Source: Bin87 sp963663945
Lineage (GTDB): Bacteria > Chloroflexota > Dehalococcoidia > Lucifugimonadales > UBA3495
Length of the DNA: 64,000 bases
Assembly (NCBI GenBank): GCA_963663945.1
Contig: OY760687.1
Coordinates: 1,736,001 to 1,800,000, forward strand
Reading direction: 5' to 3'
In this document: positions 25,520 through 34,007 of the stretch, piece after piece
Numbering within the stretch: position 1 is the stretch's first letter
How the letters are laid out: each line of letters opens with the position of its first letter
Program-made: the position numbers and the translations under genes
The notes under the pieces: generated by a model
Databases searched by the model: none
The model's input: only the letters and a program-made list of their open reading frames with translations
Told to the model about the DNA's origin: nothing

Positions 25520-26923
25520 TCAAAAGCGGCGGCGGGTGGCGTGCCGGCCCCAGTCGTCCACGCGTTTCCACACCAGGATGAGGGCGCCCATGCCGAGCAG
25601 CATCGCTCCCAGGTCGGTGGCCGGGAAGGACCACCAGACGCCCCAGGTGCCGAAGACGTGGGACAGGCCGAACACCCAGGCCAGCAGCAGCACGACGCGC
25701 TGGGTCATGGTCAGCACTACCGATGGCCACGCCATGCCCAGGGCCTGAAAGGCGATGGAACTGACGAACTCGATGCCCACGATGGGCAGTGCCAACAGAG
25801 CGATCCGAAGCGCGTCGCCGGACTCGGCCGGGAGGGCCTCGCGGGTGGAGAAGAAGGTGACGATGTAGCCGGAAGTGGGTATGAGGACGGCCACCATGAT
25901 CGCGCCGCAAACCGTCGCGCCGAGGCAACTCTGCCAGATTGCCTGGCGCACCCGGTGGTAATTGCCGGCGCCGTAGTTGTACGCCGCCAATGGCAGGTAT
26001 GCCAGCGCCGCGCCGATGAACGGAGCCAGGGCGAACTCCAGCACCGCGTTGATGACGCCGAAGAGCGCGATGTAAGCGTCGCCGCCCGGGTATTGGCTCA
26101 GGATGTTGTTGATGACCACAACGACGACGGATCGGGCGCTCTCGATGATGAAAATCGGAATGCCCAGCGCGGTAATCTCCCGGATCAACTCCCATCGGGG
26201 GATCAGTGCGTCGACGCTGACCCGCAGGGCGCTGCGCCCGGACAGGTAGAACCAGACGGCGAAAAGAACCGCCCCGCCCTGAGCGGTCACGGTGGCCGCC
26301 GCGGCGCCGGTCACGCCCCATCCCAGCGCCAATATGAACAGCGCGTCCAGGATAACGTTCAGGACAGCCCCGCCGGCCAACACGACGGTAGCCGTGCCGG
26401 GCCGGCCCTCGGCCATCAGCAGGTTGTTGACCGCTATGGCGATCATGGTGAACAGGCTGCCGGGCAGGATGATGACCAGGTACTGGTGGGCGTACCCGAC
26501 CGTATGCTCCGAGGCTCCCATCCAGATTGCCATCTGGTCCAGGTGGGTCAATCCGGCGGTTGTGGCAGCGAGATACACCGGCAGGAGGATCGCCAGCGAC
26601 GAACCGATGGCCCGGGACGCCCGGAGCGGGTCACCAGCGCCCAGTGCCCGGGACACCACCGACATCGCTCCCAGGCCGGGCAACAGGCCCACGGCGACCG
26701 CCGCGATCTGGACCGGGAATGCTGCGGAGAGGCCGCTCAGCGCGTTCACGCCCACCACGTTCCCGATGAAGGCGCGGTCAACGATGCTGTAAAGGGCCAT
26801 CACGATGATGGCGAACATGGGCGGGAAGGCCATCTTCAGCAGCAGTCGCCACATGGGCGCGGTGCCCATGGCGTCGGCCTGTGGCGTTGATCGTTCGGAA
26901 GTTGATCGTTCGGAAGTTGTCAT
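25520..26923 (-). CDS. MATE-family multidrug/Na+ antiporter-like exporter
   Basis: A 467-residue membrane protein with about twelve hydrophobic segments in two similar halves, the MATE layout. Early motifs are MAFPPMFAIIVMALYSIVD and AAFPVQIAAVAVGLLPGLG with GAMSVVSRALGAGD. MATE proteins export cationic drugs or metabolites in exchange for Na+ or H+. A longer frame begins at 26989, but that ATG overlaps the TATAAT box, so ATG 26923 is chosen. The N-terminal tail contains SERST twice, from an exact 15-bp tandem repeat at about 26886-26915. It precedes the VOC genes on the same strand. Confidence 0.88.
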   Translation of the reverse strand: MTTSERSTSERSTPQADAMGTAPMWRLLLKMAFPPMFAIIVMALYSIVDRAFIGNVVGVNALSGLSAAFPVQIAAVAVGLLPGLGAMSVVSRALGAGDPLRASRAIGSSLAILLPVYLAATTAGLTHLDQMAIWMGASEHTVGYAHQYLVIILPGSLFTMIAIAVNNLLMAEGRPGTATVVLAGGAVLNVILDALFILALGWGVTGAAAATVTAQGGAVLFAVWFYLSGRSALRVSVDALIPRWELIREITALGIPIFIIESARSVVVVVINNILSQYPGGDAYIALFGVINAVLEFALAPFIGAALAYLPLAAYNYGAGNYHRVRQAIWQSCLGATVCGAIMVAVLIPTSGYIVTFFSTREALPAESGDALRIALLALPIVGIEFVSSIAFQALGMAWPSVVLTMTQRVVLLLAWVFGLSHVFGTWGVWWSFPATDLGAMLLGMGALILVWKRVDDWGRHATRRRF

Positions 26924-26944
26924 GGTTTGGGCAGTGAGGCTGTT

Positions 26945-26974
26945 TTGACCGGTTAAACGCCGCGATGCTAAAAT
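26945..26974 (+). promoter_or_regulatory. Promoter of yebC-ruvC-ruvA
   Basis: TTGACC (26945-26950), 18 bases, then TAAAAT (26969-26974) preceded by TGC. Both hexamers match the sigma-70-type consensus at five of six positions. The predicted leader before yebC is about 100 bases. Confidence 0.65.
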
Positions 26975-26987
26975 CAAGCAACCACGC

Positions 26988-26993
26988 ATTATA
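26988..26993 (-). promoter_or_regulatory. -10 box of the MATE gene
   Basis: A consensus TATAAT on the minus strand, 65 bases upstream of ATG 26923 and facing away from the yebC promoter, so the two promoters overlap back to back. No good -35. Confidence 0.5.
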
Positions 26994-27079
26994 AGAAGAA
27001 CTGGGTGCCAGCGAGCATCCGCCTGGACACCAGTCTCCGCAGAAGTGAGATGGGACGGGGTACGTCAAGGAGGTGTCAA

Positions 27080-27847
27080 ATGTCCGGACACTCGAAATGG
27101 TCGACAATCAAGCGCGCCAAGGGCGCCGCCGATGCCAAGCGCGGCGCGCTGTTCACCAAGCTGGCGCGCAACATCAGCCTGGCAGTCAAAGACGGCGGTG
27201 GCGGTGACCCGGAGATGAACTTCCGGCTGCGCATCGCTGTGGACCAGGCCAAGTCCAACAACATGCCGCTGGACAGCATCACCCGAGCCATCCGTCGGGC
27301 AACCGGCGAGGGCGGCGAGGGCATGGAGGACCTGGCGGAGGTCACCTACGAGGGGTACGGTCCCAGCGGCGGCGCGATCCTCGTCAAAGCGCTGACCACC
27401 AACCGCAACCGCACCGCGTCCGAAGTGAGGTCCGCGTTCAACAAGGGCGGCGGCAACCTCGGTGACTCGGGCTGTGTTGCCTGGAACTTCGACAGCCGCG
27501 GGGTGATCACTCTGGAAATCGACGACGAGTCGGTAGCTGAAGAGCTGATCATGACGGCGATCGACGCTGAGGCTGAAGACGTGAACTTCGAAGACGGGAT
27601 CCTCGAGGTGTACACGGCTCCGGAAAACCTGCTGTCGGTAAAGACTGCCCTGGAGGGCGAGGGAGCGCAGCCATCGTCGGCCGACGTGTCCATGGTGCCC
27701 AAGACGGTGGTTCCGCTGGCGGACCGGGCGGCGGAGCAGACCCTCCGGCTGCTGGACAGCCTCGAAGAACTGGCCGATGTGCAGAAGGCGTATACCAACG
27801 CGGACTTCCCGGCGGAAGTGCTGGAACGCTACGGGACCGCCGCCTGA
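27080..27847 (+). CDS. yebC: YebC/PmpR family regulatory or translation-associated protein
   Basis: A 255-residue YebC/TACO1-family protein starting MSGHSKWSTIKRAKGAADAKR, the invariant N terminus. ATG 27080 is right: AGGAGGTG is seven bases upstream; the longer frame from 27005 has no family match. Domain 1 is helical (residues 1-75), then two alpha/beta domains (YEGYGPSGGAILV; VPKTVVPL). YebC proteins were described as transcription factors and, more recently, as helping ribosomes translate proline-rich stretches. The stop overlaps the ruvC ATG by one base, a classic yebC-ruvC arrangement. Confidence 0.95.
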   Translation: MSGHSKWSTIKRAKGAADAKRGALFTKLARNISLAVKDGGGGDPEMNFRLRIAVDQAKSNNMPLDSITRAIRRATGEGGEGMEDLAEVTYEGYGPSGGAILVKALTTNRNRTASEVRSAFNKGGGNLGDSGCVAWNFDSRGVITLEIDDESVAEELIMTAIDAEAEDVNFEDGILEVYTAPENLLSVKTALEGEGAQPSSADVSMVPKTVVPLADRAAEQTLRLLDSLEELADVQKAYTNADFPAEVLERYGTAA

Positions 27848-28368
27848 TGCGGGTCCTGGCCATCGACCCGGGCACACTGCGGATGGGATACGGCGTCCTG
27901 GACGCCCACCCGGCTCCGGAAGCCGACGACTACGGTGTCGTGGCCTTGCCGGCGTCGATGGCGATCGAAACGCGTCTCTATCAGCTGCACACGCACATCC
28001 TCAACATGATCCATGTGTTCCAGCCGGACGCCATCGCCGTTGAGGACCCGTTTGTGGGTAGGGAAGAGCGATCGTTCGCAAAGTCATCTTTGATGATAGG
28101 CCAGGCCCAGGCGGTCGTCTTGATCGGAGCTGCCAGCCAAGGGGTGCCGGTATTTCGGTACAAGCCGTCCGACGTGAAAATGGCAGTGGCGGATTATGGG
28201 CGTGCAACGAAAAAGCAGGTTCAGGAAATTGCGGCCTCGAGGCTCGGATTAGATCATGTGCCGCCTTCGGACGCCGCCGACGCGCTGGCGGTGGGCTTGT
28301 GCCACCTCCAGCGCATGCAGGACGACGAGTTGAAATCTCGCGAGATCGCGCCGGGCAAGGAACTTTAG
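27847..28368 (+). CDS. ruvC: Holliday junction resolvase RuvC
   Basis: A 173-residue endonuclease that cuts Holliday junctions. The four catalytic acids are in place: D7 (AIDPGT), E66 (AVEDPF), D142 and D145 (SDAADALA), with spacing as in E. coli RuvC. The phenylalanine of the wedge and the KPSDVKMAVADYGRATKKQVQ segment are also present. It overlaps yebC by one base and is followed by ruvA after three bases. Confidence 0.96.
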   Translation: MRVLAIDPGTLRMGYGVLDAHPAPEADDYGVVALPASMAIETRLYQLHTHILNMIHVFQPDAIAVEDPFVGREERSFAKSSLMIGQAQAVVLIGAASQGVPVFRYKPSDVKMAVADYGRATKKQVQEIAASRLGLDHVPPSDAADALAVGLCHLQRMQDDELKSREIAPGKEL

Positions 28369-28371
28369 TCA

Positions 28372-28959
28372 GTGTTGGTCGGCGTGCGGGGCGCGCTGGA
28401 GGCCGTCGGATCGGACTGGGTCAACGTGCAGGTGGGCGGCGTCACCCTGCAGGTGTCGGTGCCCGCATCATCTATCTCCGATTTGGGCAGCGTGGGCGAG
28501 CAGGTGCGGCTCCACACCATCCTGCGCATCCAGAACGAACAGCCGGTTCTGTACGGGTTCGTAGAAGCCGGGTCGGTGGAGCTTTTTGGCGCGCTCACAG
28601 GCGTATCCGGCATTGGCCCGCGTTCGGCGATGTCCATCCTCTCGGAGTTGGGAGAAGACGGTTTCCGCCAGGCGGTGGCGTCGGAGGACGTGGTCGCGCT
28701 GGCGCGAGCCCAGGGAGTCGGGCGGCGCACGGCCCAACGGGTGGTTCTGGAGCTGCGGGGCAAACTGCCCGACGCTGACGCCGGGTCGCCGGTGCTCGCG
28801 GCGGCCGCCGGCACCGATGCCGAAGCCATCGAGGCGCTGACCGCCCTGGGCATGACGTTGGCCGACGCGCGACAGGCGGTGGCTGGCCTCGAACTCCCGG
28901 CAGACGCAGCGGTCGAGGACAAGGTGCGTCAGGCGCTGATGGCCATCGGCGGCGGGTAG
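28372..28959 (+). CDS. ruvA: Holliday junction branch migration protein RuvA
   Basis: A 195-residue RuvA. Domain I is an OB-fold (residues 1-65), domain II holds two helix-hairpin-helix motifs (GVSGIGPRSAMSILSELG and AQGVGRRTAQRVVLEL), and the C-terminal domain III (EAIEALTALGMTLADARQAV) would contact RuvB. Start is GTG at 28372. RuvB, normally next, is not here; uvrB follows behind its own -10 box. Confidence 0.94.
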   Translation: MLVGVRGALEAVGSDWVNVQVGGVTLQVSVPASSISDLGSVGEQVRLHTILRIQNEQPVLYGFVEAGSVELFGALTGVSGIGPRSAMSILSELGEDGFRQAVASEDVVALARAQGVGRRTAQRVVLELRGKLPDADAGSPVLAAAAGTDAEAIEALTALGMTLADARQAVAGLELPADAAVEDKVRQALMAIGGG

Positions 28960-28969
28960 GGCAATGCCT

Positions 28970-28975
28970 TATAAT
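28970..28975 (+). promoter_or_regulatory. -10 box of uvrB
   Basis: A consensus TATAAT 70 bases upstream of the uvrB ATG, in the short gap after ruvA. No TGN extension and no clear -35. No LexA-type palindrome was seen nearby. Confidence 0.5.
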
Positions 28976-29044
28976 TCCGGTGACCCGAGCGGATGGACGT
29001 ATCAGTGCCGGCCCCGCGGTACTGAGTGACGGAACGGAGGAACC

Positions 29045-31051
29045 ATGCCTGACTTTCAGCTGGTAGCGGATTTCGGCATGATGGGCGACCAGGAACAGGC
29101 CGTGCATCGGCTGTCCGAAGGGCTGCGCGAAGGCTTGGGATACCAGACCCTGCTGGGCGTCACTGGCAGCGGCAAGACCTTCACCATGGCCAACATCGTG
29201 CAGGAAGTGCAGCGTCCGACCATAGTCATCGCGCACAACAAAACGCTGGCAGCCCAACTGGCCACAGAGTTCAAGGAGTTCTTCCCGCACAACGCCGTGG
29301 AGTACTTCGTCTCTTACTACGATTACTACCAGCCGGAAGCGTACATACCGCGCACCGACACCTATATCGAAAAGGACAGCAGCGTCAACGAAGAGCTGGA
29401 CAAGCTGCGTCTGGCTTCCACCACCTCGCTGCTGACGCGCCGGGACACGCTGATCGTGGCCTCGGTGTCGTGCATCTACGGACTCGGCGACCCGTCGGAC
29501 TACTTCGAAATGGTCGCCCGGGTTGAAGTGGGCGAAGAGTACAACCGGCGCGCGCTGCTGCGTCAGTTGATCGATATGCAGTACGAGCGCAACGACACCG
29601 ATCTGGCTCGCGGCCGGTTCACGGTGCGCGGTGACACCCTCGAGATCGTGCCGGCGTACGAGGAATTCGCGGTCCGGATCCAGTTCTTTGGCGACGAGGT
29701 CGAACGCATTCTCACGCTGGACACGCTCACGGGCGAAGTACTGAATGAGCGCAGCGAGTTTTCCGTATATCCCGCCAAGCACTTCGTGACCAGCCGCGAG
29801 AAGCTGGACGCGGCGCTGATCGACATTGACGCGGAGATGAAGGAACGGGTGGACTGGCTCCATCAGCAGGGCAAGTTGCTGGAAGCACAGCGGCTGGAGC
29901 AGCGCACCCGGTACGACATGGAGATGCTCAACGAGACCGGCTTCTGCGCCGGCGTTGAGAACTACGCCCGGCACCTGTCCCGGCGCCCGGCGGGGAGCCC
30001 ACCCTGGACCCTGCTGGACTATTTCCCCGACGACTACCTGATGTTCGTGGACGAGTCCCACATGACGCTGCCTCAGGTGCGCGGAATGTACAACGGCGAC
30101 ATCTCCCGCAAGACCACGCTGGTGGATTTCGGGTTCCGCCTGCCGTCGGCGCTCGACAACCGGCCCCTGCAGTTCAAGGAATTCGAGGATCACATCAACC
30201 AGGTGGTCTACGTGTCGGCAACGCCGGGACCCCTGGAGCTCGAGCGCACCAGCACCATTGTCGAGCAGGTGATCCGGCCCACCGGGTTGCTGGACCCGAC
30301 CATCGAGATCAAACCCACCGAGGGTCAGATCGACAACCTGTTGTATGAAATCCGCCAGCGCATTGACCGCCAGGAGCGGATCCTGGTGACCACGCTGACG
30401 AAGCGGATGGCGGAGGAGCTGGCCGACTACCTGTCCGAGGCGGGGATCCGCAACCACTACCTCCATTCCGATATCCAAACCCTGAACCGGGTGGAGATCC
30501 TGCGCGACCTGCGGCTGGGCATCTACGACGTGGTGGTGGGCATCAACCTGCTGCGGGAGGGCCTGGACCTGCCTGAAGTCAGCCTCGTTGCAATCCTGGA
30601 CGCCGACAAGGAAGGGTACCTGCGCTCCACGACCTCGTTGATCCAGACCGTCGGTCGCGCCGCCCGCCACGCCTCCGGGCATGTCATCATGTACGCCGAC
30701 CGGGTGACGGACTCGATGCAGAACGCCATCGACGAGACCTACCGCCGCCGGGCGATCCAGGGGGCGCACAACGAGCGCCACGGGATCGAGCCCCAGTCGA
30801 TCCACAAGGCAGTGCGCGACATCACGGAAGGCCTGCGCAGCGTCGCTGAGAACAAGGCCTCCTACCAGGTGGCCCGGGAGGAGATGTCACGGGACGACAT
30901 GTACCGGGTGATCAAGGACCTGGAGTTCCAGATGAAAGAGGCCGCGCGTTCCCTGGAGTTCGAGAAGGCGGCTCACCTGCGGGACGAGATGCTGGAACTG
31001 AAGAAGATCATCGTCACCGAGGAGAAGATGCTGGCTGTAGCCGGCGGCTAG
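29045..31051 (+). CDS. uvrB: Excinuclease ABC subunit B (UvrB)
   Basis: A 668-residue UvrB, the damage-verifying helicase-like subunit of nucleotide excision repair. Walker A GVTGSGKTFTMAN is near residue 37; the beta-hairpin region VSYYDYYQPEAYIPRTDTYIE (in part) is near residue 88; DESH is in FVDESHMTLPQ; later motifs include LTKRMAEELADYL, GINLLREGLDLPEV and QTVGRAAR. The C-terminal UVR motif (EKAAHLRDEM region) would bind UvrC. Length is normal. GGAGG lies before the ATG. It converges on the zinc-finger/TerB-like gene, two bases apart. Confidence 0.97.
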   Translation: MPDFQLVADFGMMGDQEQAVHRLSEGLREGLGYQTLLGVTGSGKTFTMANIVQEVQRPTIVIAHNKTLAAQLATEFKEFFPHNAVEYFVSYYDYYQPEAYIPRTDTYIEKDSSVNEELDKLRLASTTSLLTRRDTLIVASVSCIYGLGDPSDYFEMVARVEVGEEYNRRALLRQLIDMQYERNDTDLARGRFTVRGDTLEIVPAYEEFAVRIQFFGDEVERILTLDTLTGEVLNERSEFSVYPAKHFVTSREKLDAALIDIDAEMKERVDWLHQQGKLLEAQRLEQRTRYDMEMLNETGFCAGVENYARHLSRRPAGSPPWTLLDYFPDDYLMFVDESHMTLPQVRGMYNGDISRKTTLVDFGFRLPSALDNRPLQFKEFEDHINQVVYVSATPGPLELERTSTIVEQVIRPTGLLDPTIEIKPTEGQIDNLLYEIRQRIDRQERILVTTLTKRMAEELADYLSEAGIRNHYLHSDIQTLNRVEILRDLRLGIYDVVVGINLLREGLDLPEVSLVAILDADKEGYLRSTTSLIQTVGRAARHASGHVIMYADRVTDSMQNAIDETYRRRAIQGAHNERHGIEPQSIHKAVRDITEGLRSVAENKASYQVAREEMSRDDMYRVIKDLEFQMKEAARSLEFEKAAHLRDEMLELKKIIVTEEKMLAVAGG

Positions 31052-31053
31052 GC

Positions 31054-32175
31054 CTACCAGTGTTGAGCCAGGTTGGTGATCAGGTTGTAGATGAACCAGC
31101 CGTCACCAGTGAGAAACATCTGGGGCTTGGCGGTCTGGGCGTCGCGCATCACGCCGATGCCGTCTCCATACGGGTCGAACGACACGATCCGGTCGTAGCG
31201 GATGCGGAAACGCTTGCGCGGCCCGTGAAAGTAGATGTGCTTGCTGGTCACGCCCAGCAGCCCGGTGTCCTCGTGAACGGTTTCCTCCCACTCCACGGCA
31301 CGACTGCTGAAAGTGCTTGGGCGGTAGTACAGGCCCTTGGCGACACGAATGCTGACGCCATGTGAGGTGCCGCGCCGTTCCCGGCGGGTCTTGACCTCGT
31401 AGTAATCGACGCCGTCGATGACCCACACCAACTGTTCGGATTTCATCAGGTTGAACGGAGTGGGCGGCAACTCGCCAAGGCGTTCGGGGATCAGGCCCTC
31501 GGCCGCTTCGCGGATCACAGCCGATTTGATCATGTTGTGGTATGCCCCGTTGACGTCCACGTCGGACTGCTGTAGCGCGAATCGCCGGAGATAACGGATC
31601 AAGGCATTCTCCTCGTCCAGCGACAGAACGCCATCCTCCAGGGAGCCTTCGACCGCAGCCTCCCAGGCCTGGACGAGCAGCAGCCTGCGCTCAGACGCCG
31701 ACATCCCCGATTCTTCCAGGGTATGGGCGAGGTCGTCCAGATGATCGTCGCCCGGGGCGGTGGCGAGGGCTGCCAGCCGGGCGTCCAGCATGATACGGTC
31801 CCTGGCTGCCCGTTCCAGATCGGCGGCGGCATCCCGGCCGGCTTTGTGCTCCTCTTCGATGGCAAACTGATCGCGGAAATCCCGCAGCCGGGCCTCTTCC
31901 GCCTGCGTCAGGATGCCGTCGGCCAGGCCTTCGCGCACCGCCCGGTGCCAACCCTCGGCCATGACGGCTCGGATCCCATCCTCGTCGATGTAGGCGCCGG
32001 CGGCGATGGCTTCCAGGTCTCCCACCAGCGCGGATTCGCTGAAATGAGAATGGCCGGCCGCCTCGGCAACCAACGCCACCATCCGCTGCCGCCCGGCCAC
32101 GTGGGCGTTGTCGCAATCCTTGTGACTGCGGCGCAGGAAGCCGGCCTTCCGGCCGCAGTGTTTGCAGCTACCCAC
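31054..32175 (-). CDS. Zinc-finger protein with TerB-like helical repeats and a PH/GRAM-like C terminus
   Basis: A 373-residue protein not assigned to a named family. Residues 4-25 form a short finger: C4, C7, H18 and C21 (GSCKHCGRKAGFLRRSHKDC). Residues 30-220 are helical with two similar acidic segments, EGLADGILTQAEEARLRDF and EGSLEDGVLSLDEENALIRYL (each part), which resemble the TerB/tellurite-resistance-type helical domain with its acidic EF-like turns. The last 130 residues are beta-rich (ELVWVIDGVDYYEVKTRR; GLLGVTSKHIYFHG; FRIRYDRIVSFDPYGDG), like PH or GRAM domains. Start GTG overlaps the DUF4392 gene by eight bases, so it belongs to that operon. Domain names are inference. Confidence 0.65.
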   Translation of the reverse strand: MGSCKHCGRKAGFLRRSHKDCDNAHVAGRQRMVALVAEAAGHSHFSESALVGDLEAIAAGAYIDEDGIRAVMAEGWHRAVREGLADGILTQAEEARLRDFRDQFAIEEEHKAGRDAAADLERAARDRIMLDARLAALATAPGDDHLDDLAHTLEESGMSASERRLLLVQAWEAAVEGSLEDGVLSLDEENALIRYLRRFALQQSDVDVNGAYHNMIKSAVIREAAEGLIPERLGELPPTPFNLMKSEQLVWVIDGVDYYEVKTRRERRGTSHGVSIRVAKGLYYRPSTFSSRAVEWEETVHEDTGLLGVTSKHIYFHGPRKRFRIRYDRIVSFDPYGDGIGVMRDAQTAKPQMFLTGDGWFIYNLITNLAQHW

Positions 32176-33049
32176 TGGATCCGGCGCTCAACCTGGCGTT
32201 GACCAGGTCGTGCAGTTCGGAGAGCACCGCGGCGTTTTCGTCCAGCGTGAATTCGTCCACCAGATAGTCGTGCTCACCGCTGACCCCGCTGACGGCGCCA
32301 GCGTCGACGAGGAAACGGATGCAATCGGCGTCCGTGTCCACATCGGGGAGCATGTTGCGACCCGTTTCCAGGGAAAGGGCCGCCACCAGGCCGTAGCCGC
32401 CCCAGTTGGACGTGCTCGAGATCACCAGGCGGTCGCACCCCACCACCGCGGGATGGTCGGGCAACTGGTCGGCTTGCGCGACCACGTCCGCCAGGTTGCC
32501 CATGCCGATCTCATTGCCGCCGTCCCCGATGCCTATGGACGGCAATCCGAGGCCGAACAGGCGGTCGGCGCGGGCGGTCTGGGGAGATATGTCCCGGCCG
32601 CGCATGTTGCGGTAAATGCCCTCGGCATCGGGCGAACAACGCTCGATCGAAATGACCAGTGCCGGCCCAAACTCTTTCTGCATCCCGGCAACAAAGTCGT
32701 CATTCGCAGCCTGTTCGGAGGAAACCGGAAAATCGACTACCCGCGACGGGTCGCCGGACCGACCCAGCCACGACGCCATCATGCCGGCCATGGGCACGTC
32801 GGTCAGGTGGATCACCGGGTGTCCCAGGCTGCGGATGGCGTTGGCGATGGCGAAGGCGCCCGGCGGGCCATCGGTTTCAGGGGCGTCGCTCATCAGGATG
32901 TAGAAGCCGGTGGTGATGATCACCGGACCGGGATGGTCCAGCAAATAGCGAGCGGCCTGGGTGCAAAAGTCTTCCGGGACGTGCGGCCGGAGCGCGCCGA
33001 TCCCGCGCCGGTCGTGGTCCAGGACGATGTCTTCGATGGTGCGGGTCAT
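32168..33049 (-). CDS. DUF4392-type protein (D-glutamate cyclase C-terminal half)
   Basis: A 293-residue protein resembling DUF4392, the C-terminal domain of vertebrate D-glutamate cyclase (DGLUCY). Visible: GPVIITTGFYI near the N terminus, PPGAFAIANAIRSLGHPV, ISIERCSPDAEGIYRNMRG, GIGDGGNEIGMGN (a glycine-rich acidic motif) and ISSTSNWGGYGLVAALS. D-glutamate cyclase converts D-glutamate to 5-oxo-D-proline. The upstream gene, 12 bases away, encodes the DUF1445 half, so the two may form one split enzyme. The gene overlaps the finger/TerB-like gene by eight bases. Confidence 0.8.
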   Translation of the reverse strand: MTRTIEDIVLDHDRRGIGALRPHVPEDFCTQAARYLLDHPGPVIITTGFYILMSDAPETDGPPGAFAIANAIRSLGHPVIHLTDVPMAGMMASWLGRSGDPSRVVDFPVSSEQAANDDFVAGMQKEFGPALVISIERCSPDAEGIYRNMRGRDISPQTARADRLFGLGLPSIGIGDGGNEIGMGNLADVVAQADQLPDHPAVVGCDRLVISSTSNWGGYGLVAALSLETGRNMLPDVDTDADCIRFLVDAGAVSGVSGEHDYLVDEFTLDENAAVLSELHDLVNARLSAGSSG

Positions 33050-33061
33050 GATGCTCCGTGT

Positions 33062-33859
33062 TCAGATTACTGCGTAGTCGGAGTCGCGGCGGTCGGTGAT
33101 GAACATCTTTCCGGGAGAATGGGTGATCATCAGGGGAGGCTTGCAGTTGAGGGCGACGGCCTGGGGCGTCACCCCGCAGGCCCAGAAAACCGGCGTTTCA
33201 CCCGGTTTGATTTCCACCGCTTCGCCGAATTCGGGAGCGTTGATATCGCGGATTCCGATGGCATCGGGGTCGCCGATATGAATCGGAGCCCCATGGGTGT
33301 CCGGGAACCGCGAGGTCACCTGGACGGCGCGGACGATCTGCTCCTGCGGGACCGGGCGCATGCTTACCACCATGGGTCCGGAGAACATCCCGGCCGGCCT
33401 GGTGGCGATGTTGGAGATGTACATCGGCACGTTGCTGCCGGCCTCCTGATGGCGCAGGGGAATGCCGGAGTCGGCCAGCGCGGCTTCGAAAGAGAAGCTG
33501 CAGCCCATGAGGAAAGAGACCAGATCATCCCGCCAAACGTCCGCCACCGATGCTAATTCGGCGACCATCTCGCCGTTTTCGTAGATGCGATACGCCGGCA
33601 CATCAGTGCTGATATCCGCGCCTGGAGCGGTGACTGAAGGCTCCACGGAGCCGGGTTCGATGACCTCCAGCAGCGGACACGGCTTTGGGTTCCGCTGGCA
33701 GAACAGGAGAAAATCGAATGCGAGATCGCGGGGCAGGACGGCGAGGTTCGCCTGCACGTGTCCGTTGGCCAGGCCGGCGGTGACGCCGCCGTATTCTCCG
33801 GCTCGGATCAGCCGGCGCAGTTCGGCAGGTTGGGTGGGGAGCATGGTGGCGGTGGTCAT
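33062..33859 (-). CDS. DUF1445 putative hydro-lyase (D-glutamate cyclase N-terminal-like)
   Basis: A 265-residue DUF1445/YcsI-family protein: PAELRRLIRAGEYGGVTAGLANGHVQANL at the N terminus (in part), FLLFCQRNPKPCPLLEV, FLMGCSFSFEAAL, PMVVSMRPV, and FWACGVTPQ. The family is annotated as putative hydro-lyase, and in eukaryotes it forms the front part of D-glutamate cyclase. ATG 33859 is chosen because GGAG lies eight bases upstream; the longer frame from 33931 adds 24 residues without a ribosome site. It is followed by the DUF4392 gene. A role in D-glutamate or 5-oxoproline metabolism is inferred from the pairing. Confidence 0.85.
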   Translation of the reverse strand: MTTATMLPTQPAELRRLIRAGEYGGVTAGLANGHVQANLAVLPRDLAFDFLLFCQRNPKPCPLLEVIEPGSVEPSVTAPGADISTDVPAYRIYENGEMVAELASVADVWRDDLVSFLMGCSFSFEAALADSGIPLRHQEAGSNVPMYISNIATRPAGMFSGPMVVSMRPVPQEQIVRAVQVTSRFPDTHGAPIHIGDPDAIGIRDINAPEFGEAVEIKPGETPVFWACGVTPQAVALNCKPPLMITHSPGKMFITDRRDSDYAVI

Positions 33860-33904
33860 GGTATGTCTCCAATTGGAACGGCGGCCTTGGCTGGCGGTGT
33901 CGTA

Positions 33905-33913
33905 TGCTAGAAT
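33905..33913 (+). promoter_or_regulatory. Extended -10 promoter of the response-regulator gene
   Basis: TGC-TAGAAT, an extended -10 with one mismatch, about 95 bases upstream of the TTG start. It lies in the divergent gap with the DUF1445 gene. Confidence 0.45.
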
Positions 33914-34007
33914 TGCGCCGTTCGCACGCAATGATAGACAGGTGACCGGCCAGCGTCAATTTCGCGCCGGGCCTCGGACGAATCAAACCCGCAAGCAGGA
34001 TTCTGGT

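Noticed and set aside
28595..30805. A 736-residue minus-strand open frame opposite ruvA-uvrB
   Set aside because: Antisense to two certain genes, histidine- and valine-rich in the way shadow frames are, with no family features or ribosome site.
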